Shown: positions 7,085 through 17,203, counted from the first letter of the stretch. The stretch is 21,708 bases of DNA from Symbiodinium natans (GCA_905221605.1 CAJNDS010001357.1:1-21708), one strand, 5' to 3'. Notes: generated from the sequence alone by a model not told the origin. Translations and numbers: made by a program.

Positions 7085-10000
7085 CGGCAGAAGGGAAAGA
7101 GAAGTGAGAGAGGAGAGACAACAAGGAGGCCATTTTAATTTTCTGGAAGGGTATTGATTGAAAAGAAGAGAAGAGACAAGAAACAAGGAGACGGATGGCA
7201 CTCTTCTTTATCTATCATCTCTCCCTTCCTTGCCTCTCCCATTTCCCTCTATAATTCAAAAGACAAGACCATTCTTGCTCTTCGCAGATCAGAGGAGAGA
7301 TCAAAAGGAATGCAATTTTAATGGGAAGAGCAATGAAAAGAATGGAAGAGAAATGAAGACAGGAGAGGGAGGTGCAAAATCAGGCTAAGAGAAGATGGTG
7401 CTCGTTTTCATCTTTCTTCTCTTGCTCTTTTCCTTTTCAAATAAACAACAAAAGGAAGAACAATGAACATGCAAAGGAACCCGTTTTCTTTTTCCATGTG
7501 GGAACAAGGAAAGAACAGAGGCGATAAGGCGAGAGGAGGGATTTGCTGAAGCATGGGGAGGGTCTACGGACAAGGAGCCAACCCCGCTCACTTTCCCCAT
7601 CCATTGAAACAGGAAAAGAAAGGAACAGGGCCTCCATTCCCCTCTTGTTCTTCCTTTCTTGTGTTTTTGTCACATCAAGGGGAACAGGAGAAGAGAAGGG
7701 AGAAAGAAGGAGAGAGGAGAGACAAAAAGGATTGCATTTGTACTGGGAAGAGCAAAGAAAAGAATAGAAGAGAGATGAATAAAGGAGAGGGAGAGACAAA
7801 ATAAGGCGCAGAGAAGATGGCACTCTTCTTTATCTATCCTCTCCCCCTTATCTCTCCCTGCCCTCTTTCTTTTCGAAATAAGAAAACAAAAAGGAAGAAC
7901 TATGAGAAGGAGAAGGGGACGGAAAGGAATAGAAGGGATAGGCCGATAGGAGGGGGTATGGCAAGGTCCACGCGCAAGGAGTCACCCTCTGCTTACCCTT
8001 CCACTGCCTTATCATACAAGTTCCTTTCTTGCGCTGTATCAGTTGAAAGGAAACAGAAGGAGAGAAGGGAAAGGGAAGTGAGAGAGGAGAGATGACAAGG
8101 ATGGCATTTTTCTGGAAGCGCAACTGTACCGGAATGTGGCCACAATAAGCAGGCCAGGGAGACTCAGGCGGGGCAACTGTAGCGGAATGTGGCCACAACA
8201 AGCAGGCCAGGGAGGCTCAGGCGGGGCAAGTCTCTCCATAATTAGAAAAAAACCAATCTTGCTCTTCGCAAATAGATAAGTGCCCTTCTTCCTCTTCAGG
8301 AAATCGCCTTTCCCTTATTTTGCTTTCTGAAGCGAATAAGAAAAAGAACAGATAAGAAGAAAGGACAGGGAATGACTAGGTAAAGAGAGGAGCTCTTCAA
8401 TTTTGCATTACTTTTCCTTCTTGGGGGGTCCTTTTTTCTCCCTTGAAGATGCAGAAAACTCTCAAAAGGAACACCCGTTCCATCGCCCATTTACTCTTCC
8501 CTTCCTTATCTCCTATGCTCTTTTCCTTACTCATTGCAACAGGAGAAGACAGGAAAAGGGCCTCCATTCCCCTCTTGTTCTTCCTTTCTTGTGTTTTTGT
8601 CATATAAAGGGGAACAGGAGAAGAGAAGGGGAAGAGAATGAGAGAGGAGCGATGAAAGGAACACACTTTTAATGGGAAGAGCCAAGAAAAGAATGGAAGA
8701 GAGATGAATAAAGGAGAGGGAGAGACAAAACAAGTTGCAAAGAAGATGGCGCCCTTCTTAATCCATCCCCTCTCCCTTATCTCTCCCTTCCCTTTTTCTT
8801 TTCGAAATAAGAAAAACTAAGCAGGAAGAATTATGAAAAGGAGAAGGGTAAGGAAAAGAGCAGAAGAGATAGGCCGAAAAGAGTGATATGATGAAGTATG
8901 GCAAGGTCCACACTCAAGGAGTCACCCTCTGCTTACCCTCCCACTGCCCTTATCATACAAGTTCCCTTCTTGTGGTTTATCAGCTAAACGGAAACAGAAG
9001 GAGAGAAGGGAAAGAGAAGTGAAAGAGGAGAGACAACAAGGATGCCATGTTAATTTTCTGGAAGGGTATTGAAAAGAAGAGAAAAGACAAGAAACAAGGG
9101 GACGGATGGCACTCTTCTGTATCTATCATCCTTGTCTTTCCCTTTTCCCTCTATAATTAGAAAAACAGGCGCCCTCTCTCGTCTTCAGGAACCCGTTCAC
9201 TTTTTCCGTTTGGGAACAAGGAAAAGAACAGAGGCGATAGGGCGAGAGGAAGAATTTGCTGAAGCATGGGGAGGGTCTACGGGCAAGTAGCCAACCCCGC
9301 TCACTTGCCCCATCCATTGTGAAAAGAACAGGGCCTCCATTCCCCTCTTGTTCTTCCTTTCTTGCGTTTTTGTCATTTAAGGGGGAACAGCAGAAGAGAA
9401 GGGAACGAGAAGGAGAGAGGAGCGATGAAAGGAACACAATTTTAATGGGAAGAGCCAAGAAAAGAATAGAAGAGAGATGAATAAAGGAGAGGGAGAGACA
9501 AAACAAGGCGCAAAGAAGATGGCACTCTTCTTTATCTATCCTCTCTCCCTTATCTCTGCAAGGAATAGAACAGACAGGAAGCAAGGAGACGGAGTGACAA
9601 AACTTGTCGCAAAGCTTTATATATCTCCCTTGTCTCTCCCTAATTAGAAAAAACCAATCTTGCTATTCACAGATAGATAGGTGCCCTTCTTCCTCTTCAG
9701 GAAATCGCCTTTCCCTTATTTTGCTTGTTGAAGCGACTAAGAAGAACAACAGATAAGAAGAGAGGACAGGGAATGACTAGGTAAAGAGAGGAGCTCTTCA
9801 ATTTTCCTCCCTATCTCTTATGTTACTTTTCCTCCTTGGGGGATGTCCTTTTTTCTCCCTTGAAGATGCAGAAAACTCTCAAAAGAAACGCCCGTTCCAT
9901 CGCCCATTTACTCTTCAATTCGCTTCCTTATCTCCTATGCTCTTTTCCTTATTCATTGCAACAGGAGAAGACAGGAAAGGGGCCTCCATTCCCCTCTTGT

Positions 10001-13000
10001 TCTTCCTTTCTTGTGTGTTTGTCATATAAAGGGGAACAGGAGAAGAGAAGGGAAAGAGAAGGGGAGAGGAGCGATGAAAGGAACACAATTTTAATGGGAA
10101 GAGCCAAGAAAAGAATGGAAGAGAGACGAATAAAGGAGAAGGAGAGACAAAACAAGTTGCAAAGAAGATGGCGCTCTTCTTAATCCATCCCCTCTCCCTT
10201 ATCTCTCCCTTCCCTTTTTCTTTTCGAAATAAGAAAAACTAAGCAGGAAGAATTATGAAAAGGAGAAGGGTAAGGAAAAGAGCAGAAGAGATAGGCCGAA
10301 AAGAGTGGTATGATGAAGTATGGCAAGGTCCACACTCAAGGAGTCACCCTCTGCTTACCCTCCCACTGCCCTTATCATACAAGTTCCCTTCTTGTGGTTT
10401 ATCAGCTAAACGGAAACAGAAGGAGAGAAGGGAAAGAGAAGTGAAAGAGGAGAGACAACAAGGATGCCATGTTAATTTTCTGGAAGGGTATTGAAAAGAA
10501 GAGAAAAGACAAGAAACAAGGGGACGGATGGCACTCTTCTGTATCTATCATCCTTGTCTTTCCCTTTTCCCTCTATAATTAGAAAAACAGGCGCCCTCTC
10601 TCGTCTTCAGGAACCCGTTCACTTTTTCCGTTTGGGAACAAGGAAAAGAACAGAGGCGATAGGGCGAGAGGAAGAATTTGCTGAAGCATGGGGAGGGTCT
10701 ACGGGCAAGTAGCCAACCCCGCTCACTTGCCCCATCCATTGTGAGAAGAACAGGGCCTCCATTCCCCTCTTGTTCTTCCTTTCTTGCGTTTTTGTCATTT
10801 AAGGGGGAACAGCAGAAGAGAAGGGAAAGAGAAGGAGAGAGGAGCGATGAAAGGAACACAATTTTAATGGGAAGAGCCAAGAAAAGAATAGAAGAGAGAT
10901 GAATAAAGGAGAGGGAGAGACAAAACAAGGCGCAAAGAAGATGGCACTCTTCTTTATCTATCCTCTCTCCCTTATCTCTGCAAGGAATAGAACAGACAGG
11001 AAGCAAGCAGACGGAGTGACAAAACTTGTCGCAAAGCTTTATATTATATATATCCCTTGTCTCTCCCTAATTAGAAAAAACCAATCTTGCTATTCACAGA
11101 TAGATAGGTGCCCTTCTTGCTCTTCAGGAAATCGCCTTTCCCTTATTTTGCTTGTTGAAGCGACTAAGAAGAACAACAGATAAGAAGAGAGGACAGGGAA
11201 TGACTAGGTAAAGAGAGGAGCTCTTCAATTTTCCTCCCTATCTCTTATGTTACTTTTCCTCCTTGGGGGATGTCCTTTTTTCTCCCTTGAAGATGCAGAA
11301 AACTCTCAAAAGAAACGCCCGTTCCATCGCCCATTTACTCTTCAATTCGCTTCCTTATCTCCTATGCTCTTTTCCTTATTCATTGCAACAGGAGAAGACA
11401 GGAAAAGGACCTCCATTCCCCTCTTGTTCTTCCTTTCTTGTGTGTTTGTCATATAAAGGGGAACAGGAGAAGAGAAGGGAAAGAGAAGGGGAGAGGAGCG
11501 ATGAAAGGAACACAATTTTAATGGGAAGAGCCAAGAAAAGAATGGAAGAGAGACGAATAAAGGAGAAGGAGAGACAAAACAAGTTGCAAAGAAGATGGCG
11601 CTCTTCTTAATCCATCCCCTCTCCCTTATCTCTCCCTTCCCTTTTTCTTTTCGAAATAAGAAAAACTAAGCAGGAAGAATTATGAAAAGGAGAAGGGTAA
11701 GGAAAAGAGCAGAAGAGATAGGCCGAAAAAGAGTGATATGATGAAGTATGGCAAGGTCCACACTCAAGGAGTCACCTTCTGCTTACCCTCCCACTGCCTT
11801 TATCATACAAGTTCCTTTATTGTGGTTTATCAGCTAAACGGAAACAGAAGGAGAGAAGGGAAAGAGAAGTGAGAGAGGAGAGACAACAAGGATGCCATTT
11901 TAATTTTCTGGAAGGGTATTGAAAAGAAGAGAAAAGACAAGAAACAAGGAGACGGATCGCACTCTTCTGTATCTATCATCCTTGTCTTTCCCTTTTCCCT
12001 CTATAATTAGAAAAACAGGCGCCCTCTCTCGTTTCCGTTTGGGAACAAGGAAAAGAACAGAGAGGCGATAGGGCGAGAGGAAGAATATGCTGAAGCATGG
12101 GGAGGGTCTACGGGCAAGGAGCCAACCCCGCTCACTTGCCCCATCCATTGTGAAAAGAACAGGGCCTCCTTCCCCTCTTGTTCTTCCTTTCTTGCGTTTT
12201 TGTCATTTAAGGGGGAACAGCAGAAGAGAAGGGAAAGAGAAGGAGCGAGGAGAGATAACAATAACACCATATTAATGGGAAGAGCCAAGAAAAGAATAGA
12301 AGAGAGATGAATAAAGGAGAGGGAGAGACAAAACAAGGCGCAAAGAAGATGGCACTCTTCTTTATCTATCCTCTCCCCCTTATCTCTGCAAGGAATAGAA
12401 CAGACAGGAAGCAAGGAGACGGAGTGACAAAACTTGTCGCAAAGCTTTATATATCTCCCTTGTCTCTCCCTAATGAGAAAAAACCAATCTTGCTATTCAC
12501 AGATAGATAGGTGCCCTTCTTCCTCTTCAGGAAATCGCCTTTCCCTTATTTTGCTTTTTGAAGCGACTAAGAAAAACAACAGATAAGAAGAGAGGACAGG
12601 GAATGACTAGGTAAAGAGAGGAGCTCTTCAATTTTCCTCCCTATCTCTTATGTTACTTTTCCTTCTTGGGGGATGTCTTTTTTCTCCCTTGAAGATGCAG
12701 AAAACTCTCAAAAGGAACACCCGTTCCAGTTCCATCGCCCATTTACTCTTCAATTCCCTTCCTTATCTCCTATGCTCTTTTCCTTATTCATTGCAACAGG
12801 AGAAGACAGGAAAAGGGCCTCCATTCCCCTCTTGTTCTTCCTTTCTTGTGTTTTTTGTCATATAAAGGGGAACAGCAGAAGAGAAGGGAAAGAGAAGGGG
12901 AGAGGAGCGATGAAAGGAACACAATTTTAATGGGAAGAGCCAAGAAAAGAATAGAAGAGAGATGAATAAAGGAGAGGGAGAGACAAAACAAGGCGCAAAG

Positions 13001-13395
13001 AAGATGGCACTCTTCTTTATCTATCCTCTCTCCCTGATCTCTGCAAGGAAAAGAACAGACAGGAAGCAAGGAGACGGAGTGACAAAACTTGTCGCAAAGC
13101 TTTATATATCTCCCTTGTCTCTCCCTAATTCGAAAAAGCCAATCTTGCTATTCACAGATAGGTACAGTACCCTTCCTCCTCTTCAGGAAATCGCCTTTCC
13201 CTTATTTTGCGTTTTGAAGCGACTAAGAAAAACAACAGATAAGAAGAGATGACAGGGAATGACTAAGTAAAGAGAGGATCTCTTCAATGTCCCTCCCTTT
13301 TTCTTATGTTACTTTTCCTTCTTGGGGGGTCCTTTTTTCTCCCTTGAAGATGCAGAAAACGATCAAAAAGGACACCCGTTCCATCACCCATATAT
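7085..13395. repeat. 6.3-kb purine/pyrimidine-asymmetric macrosatellite, ~1.42-kb dimer unit
   Basis: The block is a tandem of diverged copies built from alternating GA-rich and CT-rich stretches. The landmark GGGCCTCCATTCCCCTCTTG (or a one-base variant) starts near 7628, 8558, 9331, 9979, 10753, 11407, 12161 and 12817, so spacing alternates ~650 and ~770 after a first irregular part: a dimeric higher-order unit of about 1,400-1,430 bp. Another landmark, AGGAAATCGCCTTTCCCTTA, lies near 8298, 9699, 11126, 12529 and 13185. Copies 8747-10168 and 10169-11595 are nearly identical; the 5' part (7085-8740) is most diverged. Open frames of 60-150 codons occur on both strands of each copy but are low-complexity and shift with copy differences, so I do not call genes. 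Confidence 0.9.
8120..8226. repeat. 53-bp GC-rich direct duplication inserted in the macrosatellite
   Basis: Two tandem copies start at 8120 and 8173 with GCAACTGTA(C/G)CGGAATGTGG and differ at only a few positions; the start of a third (GGGGCAAG) follows. Base composition (balanced, with GTGGCCAC palindromes) is unlike the GA/CT-rich surroundings, and other macrosatellite copies lack it. Confidence 0.85.
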
Positions 13396-13729
13396 AGGGA
13401 GACAGAGAAATCATGAGCATCAGCTGGGTTTGCTGCACCACTCAAAACTTCTCAAGTGACCTAGGCACACTCTGCGCCTATACGAGTACATTACAAGTAC
13501 AAGTGCAAGTACAAGCCTTCGTTTTTGAGGTAGAGGGCACGAAAGGTGGAGGAGGGCTGGGGGGGGTGGGGTAAAAGAATTATGTAGAGCTACTTATAAG
13601 GTTTATACAGTTTATGAAGTGGGCTCTTTTTTCTCCTTTGGCTAATTTTGGGCAACATTTGCCCTTTGGGCCCAATTTGGCCCCAAAAAAACGGCCCCAA
13701 AGGGCCCAACAATGGGAAACGTGCGGCTG
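13396..13729. other. Junction sequence between two satellites
   Basis: Mostly unique sequence. It holds short ACAAGT/GTACAAG iterations (about 13484-13514), a G-rich run (about 13548-13574), and from about 13656 to 13710 an imperfect inverted repeat (GCCCTTTGGGCC against GGCCCCAAAGGGCC). No gene is supported. Confidence 0.5.
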
Positions 13730-14258
13730 GATTTGGCCAAATTTTGCCGGACAGTCTGCGGGCAAAATTTGGCCAAATCGGGCTGCTCGTCGTACGCGAT
13801 GAGAAATGCGCGGCTCGATTTGGCCAAATTTTGCCAAGCAGCCTCCGGGCAAAATTTGGCCAAATCGGGCTGCTCTTCGTAGGCGATGAAAAAGGTGCGG
13901 CTCGATTTGGCCAAATTTTGCCGGGCAGCTTTCGGGCAAAATTTGGCCAAATCGGGCTGCTCTTCGTAGGCGATGAGCGATTTGGCCAAATTTTGCCGGG
14001 CAGCTTTCGGGCAAAATTTGGCCAAATCGGGCTGCTCTTCGTAGGCGATGAGAAAGGCGCGGCTCGATTTGGCCAAATTTTGCCGAGCAGCTTTCGGGCA
14101 AAATTTGGTCAAATCGGGCTGCTCTTCGTAGGCGATGAGAAATGCGTGGCTCGATTTGGCCAAATTTTGCCAAGCAGCCTCCGGGCAAAATTTGGCCAAA
14201 TCGGGCAGCTCTTCGTATGCGATGAGAAATGCGCGGCTCGATTTGGCCAAATTTTGCC
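13730..14258. repeat. 87-bp tandem array with nested hairpins (array 1)
   Basis: Seven units start with the arm GATTTGGCCAAATTTTGCC at 13730, 13817, 13904, 13979, 14066, 14154 and 14240 (spacing 87, 87, 75, 87, 88, 86). In six of them the reverse-complement arm GGCAAAATTTGGCCAAATC follows after a 12-bp loop (13761, 13848, 13935, 14010, 14097 with one mismatch, 14184). Each arm itself contains the 12-bp palindrome ATTTGGCCAAAT. Between hairpins lies a constant linker (GGGCTGCTCTTCGTAGGCGA, with variants). Unit length is 29 codons, so long frames stay open on both strands (13648-14286 plus; 13580-14188 and 13642-14250 minus). I treat these as by-products. Confidence 0.92.
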
Positions 14259-14472
14259 CGGAGCTTCCCCCCCTCCCAAGAATTAAATAGTGATTAATTT
14301 AAGTACGACGGGGAGGTTTCGGATTGAAATTATTTACATTATTTAATTCTTAGGGGGCGGGGAGGGTGGTTCCCCCCCCTTTTCGGATTTCAACTATTTA
14401 AACTATATAATGTATTTACATTATTTGAATTGTTTAAATTGTTTAAATTACATGATGTAAATCATTTAATCA
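14259..14472. other. AT-rich spacer with an inverted repeat and G/C homopolymers
   Basis: AAGAATTAAATA at about 14279-14290 is inverted at about 14339-14350 (TATTTAATTCTT), each flanked outward by C-rich and G-rich runs respectively. AT-rich TTTAAATT-type sequence follows. No gene is seen. Confidence 0.6.
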
Positions 14473-14545
14473 AAGCTTTATATATCTCCCTTGTCTCTCC
14501 CTAATTAGAAATACCAATCTTGCTATTCACAGATAGGTGCACTTC
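14473..14545. repeat. Orphan fragment of the macrosatellite
   Basis: The sequence from CAAAGCTTTATATATCTCCC to GATAGGTGCACTTCT repeats the macrosatellite piece seen near 9612, 12440 and 13097, but stands alone more than 1 kb downstream of the main array. It suggests that the 13.4-14.47-kb segment was inserted into, or joined to, a macrosatellite copy. Confidence 0.85.
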
Positions 14546-14547
14546 TC

Positions 14548-14890
14548 ATGCTTTTTTGTGTTAGCACGGCTCTACTGACACATATTCCGCGAAAAATGTG
14601 TCATGCTTTTTGTGTTAGCAGAACTCTGGTGACACATATTCCGCGGAAAATGTGTCATGCTTTTTTGTGTTAGCACGGCTCTACTGTCACATATTCCGCG
14701 GAAAATGTGTCATGTTTTTTTGTGTTAGCACAGCTCTACTGACACATATTCCGCGGAAAAAATGTCATGTTTATGGTGCTTAGAGAACTCTGGTGACACA
14801 TATTCCGCGAAAAATGTGTCATGCTTTTTTGTGGTAGCACGGCTCTACTGACACATATTCAGCGGAAAAATTGTCATGTTTTTGGTGAAA
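14548..14890. repeat. 54-55-bp tandem array with GACACAT/ATGTGTC hairpins
   Basis: Units begin ATG(C/T)TTTTTTGTG near 14548, 14603, 14657, 14712, 14767, 14821 and (partial) 14876. Most contain GACACAT, an A/T spacer with TTCCGCGGAA (itself palindromic), then ATGTGTC, giving a stem-loop per unit. Units alternate between an AGCACGGCTCTACTG type and an AGAACTCTGGTG type for part of the array. Confidence 0.9.
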
Positions 14891-15160
14891 TTTACGAACA
14901 CTTACCCCCCGATAAGCAAGACTTGGAATCACTCCGTTACAAGCAATCAATATTGGCACGCGGCCATTTTTTTCTTCTCAACTATCTCAAAGGGCGCAGT
15001 GTCTAGATCGCAAGCATAATTTCATTGTGTCTTGACGCATCATAGTGTACCAAAGTCTCTGCATCATAAGCATTGTTTTCTTTGCGCTTTAGTACAGTTT
15101 TTTGTACTAAGGTCTTTAAGCTGTAAGCACTTTTAACGGGAAAGGGCGAGGAGGATAGCT
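14880..15160. other. Low-repeat island; possible but unproven coding remnant
   Basis: This is one of the few non-satellite stretches after 6.7 kb. On the plus strand codons before TAG at 15004 read EIYEHLPPDKQDLESLRYKQ then SILARGHFFLLNYLKGRSV, which is protein-like in composition, but the frame begins inside the 55-bp array and I recognise no family. From about 15045 to 15140 there is an imperfect direct duplication (ACCAAAGTCT...ATAAGCA against ACTAAGGTCT...GTAAGCA). I do not call a gene. Confidence 0.3.
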
Positions 15161-15181
15161 TGTGATAACTATGACAATTTA

Positions 15182-15405
15182 TCATAATTATGATACCTTA
15201 TCATAAGTATGATAACTTATGATAACTTATCATAATTATAATCACTTATCATAATTATGAAAAGTTGCTGATCATATTTATCATACTCTGAGATAAAGAA
15301 CTTGAAGTTATCATAATTATGATAATTTAGATCGGGAAGCTAAAGTTATCATAATTATGATAACTTATGATGGGGAAGTTGAAGTCATCATAATTATGAT
15401 AACTT
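15182..15405. repeat. Cluster of TCATAATTATGA palindromes
   Basis: The perfect 12-bp palindrome TCATAATTATGA occurs at 15182, 15249, 15311, 15349 and 15388, with weaker copies between. The one at 15343-15366 extends to a 24-bp perfect palindrome (core GTTATCATAATTATGATAAC). Spacing is irregular (67, 62, 38, 39). Confidence 0.88.
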
Positions 15406-15568
15406 CAGGTTGGTAGTTTGGAGTGGAGGGGCAGGAGGGGTTAGGTGCGAGTGGTGTGGTGTAGTAAATTGTTGCAAGGGGGCTTGTTGGGGGTGATGGG
15501 GTCGGGGAGCAGGTTGCAGGTGCGACGCGGTGCGTGGGGTGGCGCTCTGCGAAGTGAGGTGGAAAATT

Positions 15569-15597
15569 GGGGAGGGGAGGGGAGGGGAGAGGAGGGG
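15569..15597 (+). other. G-quadruplex-type G-tract
   Basis: Four consecutive GGGG runs separated by single A residues, followed by AGAGGAGGGG. It satisfies the usual G4 pattern on the plus strand and directly precedes the C-rich minisatellite, whose composition is the complement. Confidence 0.75.
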
Positions 15598-15602
15598 TTA
15601 AA

Positions 15603-15965
15603 GCACAAGCCCTCCAGCCCCTCCCCTCCAGCCCCTCCAACCCCTCCAGCCCCTGCAGAGCCCTCCAGCCAGCCCCTCCAGCCCGCCCCTCCAGCCAGCC
15701 CCTCCAGGCGCCCCTTCAGCCTCCAGGTTCCTCCAGCCGCTCCAGTTCTTCCAGTTCCTCCAGCCCCTCTAGCCTCTCCAACCCCTCCAGCCCTTGCAGC
15801 AGCCCCTCCAGCCAGCCAGCCCCTCCAGCCCCCTCCAGCCCCCTCCAGCCCCCTCCAGCCCCCTCCAGCCCCCTCCAGCCCCCTCCAGCCCCTCCAGCTC
15901 CAGCCCATCCCTTCAGCCTCCAGGTTCCTCCAGTTCCTCCAGCCCCTCCAGCCTCTCCAGCCCTA
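15603..15965. repeat. C-rich minisatellite, ~9-bp unit CCCCTCCAG
   Basis: Units of CCCCTCCAG and variants (CCAGTTCCT, CCAGCCAGC) fill the stretch; from about 15817 to 15893 the unit CCCCTCCAGC recurs almost perfectly at 10-bp spacing. A shared piece, CTTCAGCCTCCAGGTTCCTC, appears near 15714 and 15911, so part of the array is itself duplicated. The Pro/Ser/Ala-rich frames on this strand and Gly-rich frames on the other follow from the unit and are not called as genes. Confidence 0.88.
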
Positions 15966-16002
15966 CCTAAATAATTTAGTTTATGGCTTGGCTGAGTTTC
16001 CC

Positions 16003-16174
16003 CACAATTAAATTAATTTAAACGATTTAAACGATTTAATTGGGTCCAATTAAATCGGTTTAAATCCGACGCCTCAATTAAATAATTTAATTAGACCGTA
16101 GGATTTAAACGATTTAATTGGACCCAATTAAATCGTTTAAATCGTTTAAATCGTATAAATTAATTTAATTGTGG
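16003..16174. repeat. Large inverted repeat with TTTAAACGA monomers
   Basis: The left arm (16003-16057, CACAATTAAATTAATTTAAA onward to AATCG) is the reverse complement of 16110-16174 except for about ten extra bases in the right arm. Arm ends show the tandem monomer CGATTTAAA. The loop (16058-16109) contains AATCCGACGCCTC and AATTAAATAATTTAATT, itself palindromic. Confidence 0.88.
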
Positions 16175-16216
16175 TGGGAGGTGAGTACAGACAAGCACAG
16201 AGCCAATCAAATTATT

Positions 16217-16281
16217 TAAATCCGACGCCTCAATTAAATAATTTAATTAGACCGTAGGATTTAAATGATTTAATTGGTTTG
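16217..16281. repeat. Second copy of the loop of the inverted repeat
   Basis: From AAATCCGACGCCTCAATTAA to GATTTAATTGG this repeats about 16062-16127 with one or two changes. Only loop and inner arm are duplicated, with no matching outer arm, so it is a truncated copy. Confidence 0.8.
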
Positions 16282-16376
16282 GGTTTGCGATTTAACTCTT
16301 TGGCATAAAAGCTGAACCGAAAATCTTAGGGACCAGGGCTTGCGATTTGACTCCTTGCTCACCCCATAATCATAAT

Positions 16377-17005
16377 GATATAAGACGGAAACATATAATA
16401 AAGATGACAAAAAGATGATAAACGACTACAAAAAGATGACAGAAAGATGATAAAAGATGATAAAAGATTACAAAAAGATGATAAAAGATGATAAAATATG
16501 ATAAAAGATGATAACGATAGAAGATGATTAAGATAAAATGCTTTCAAAAACAAAGTCCAAACGATGACCCGATTAAAAGATGATAAAAGATGATAAAAAG
16601 ATGACAAAAAAGATGATAAAAGATTTTCACAAAAAGATAACAAAAGGTGATAACGATAGAATATGATTAGGATAAAGGATGCTTTCCAAACAAGATCCAA
16701 ACGATGACCCGATTAAAAGATGATAAAAGATGATAAAAATATGACAAAATGATAAAAGATTACAACAAAAAGATAACAAAAATGTGATAACGATAGAATA
16801 TGATTAGGATAAAGGATGCTTTCCAAATAAGATCCAAACGATGACCCGATTAAAAGATGATAAAAGATGATGAAAATATGACAAAAATGATAAAAGATTA
16901 CAACAAAAAGGTAACAAAAAGGTGATAACGATAGAATATGATTATGACAAAGGATGCTTTCCAAATAAGATCCAAACGATGACCCGATTAGAAGATGATT
17001 AAAGG
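16377..17005. repeat. ~138-bp A-rich tandem repeat with AAAAGATGAT submotif
   Basis: The landmark GATGACCCGATTA occurs at about 16563, 16703, 16840 and 16978 (spacing 140, 137, 138). Each unit carries several copies of AAAAGATGATA, then GATAACGATAGAATATGATT and GGATGCTTTCCAAA. The 5' part (16377-16560) is built only from the submotif plus one diverged copy. Minus-strand frames rich in Phe, Ile, Leu and Ser are a consequence of the A-rich unit. Confidence 0.9.
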
Positions 17006-17109
17006 TGACAAAAAGAATAAATTAATTGAATTAATTGTACAGAATTGAATTAAATCATTTAAATCCCCCGGCCTCTTTAAATAATTTAAATAATTTAAAC
17101 AAGTTACAT

Positions 17110-17175
17110 GGTCGGAAATTCGGCCTCAGGCGACTCCGGCCCAGAGCCTGGACTTGGGAGCATTTAAACAATTTA
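17110..17175. repeat. First copy of the GGTCGG GC-rich box
   Basis: GGTCGGAAATTCGGCCTCAG and the following CGACTCCGGCCCAGAGCCTG match the box that recurs in the large AT satellite further downstream. Here it stands 5' of the second hairpin array, so that array is embedded within the same satellite. Confidence 0.85.
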
Positions 17176-17203
17176 AATAATTTAAATACGCGCAATAAAA
17201 TTG

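Noticed and set aside
9126-13069. Repeated 70-152-codon open frames on both strands of the macrosatellite
   Set aside because: They are low-complexity (Ser, Leu, Phe or Lys, Glu, Arg rich), follow strand composition, and change with each repeat copy; some copies lose them through small indels.
13580-14286. Three ~200-codon frames in the 87-bp array as genes
   Set aside because: A palindromic unit of 29 codons keeps several frames open automatically; kept only as a finding to test.
15441-16011. Pro/Ser/Ala-rich and Gly/Ala-rich frames in the C-rich minisatellite
   Set aside because: The composition is dictated by the 9-10-bp unit and no start context or domain is visible.
16359-16964. Minus-strand Phe/Ile/Leu-rich frames resembling membrane proteins
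   Set aside because: They arise from translating the complement of AAAAGATGATA repeats.
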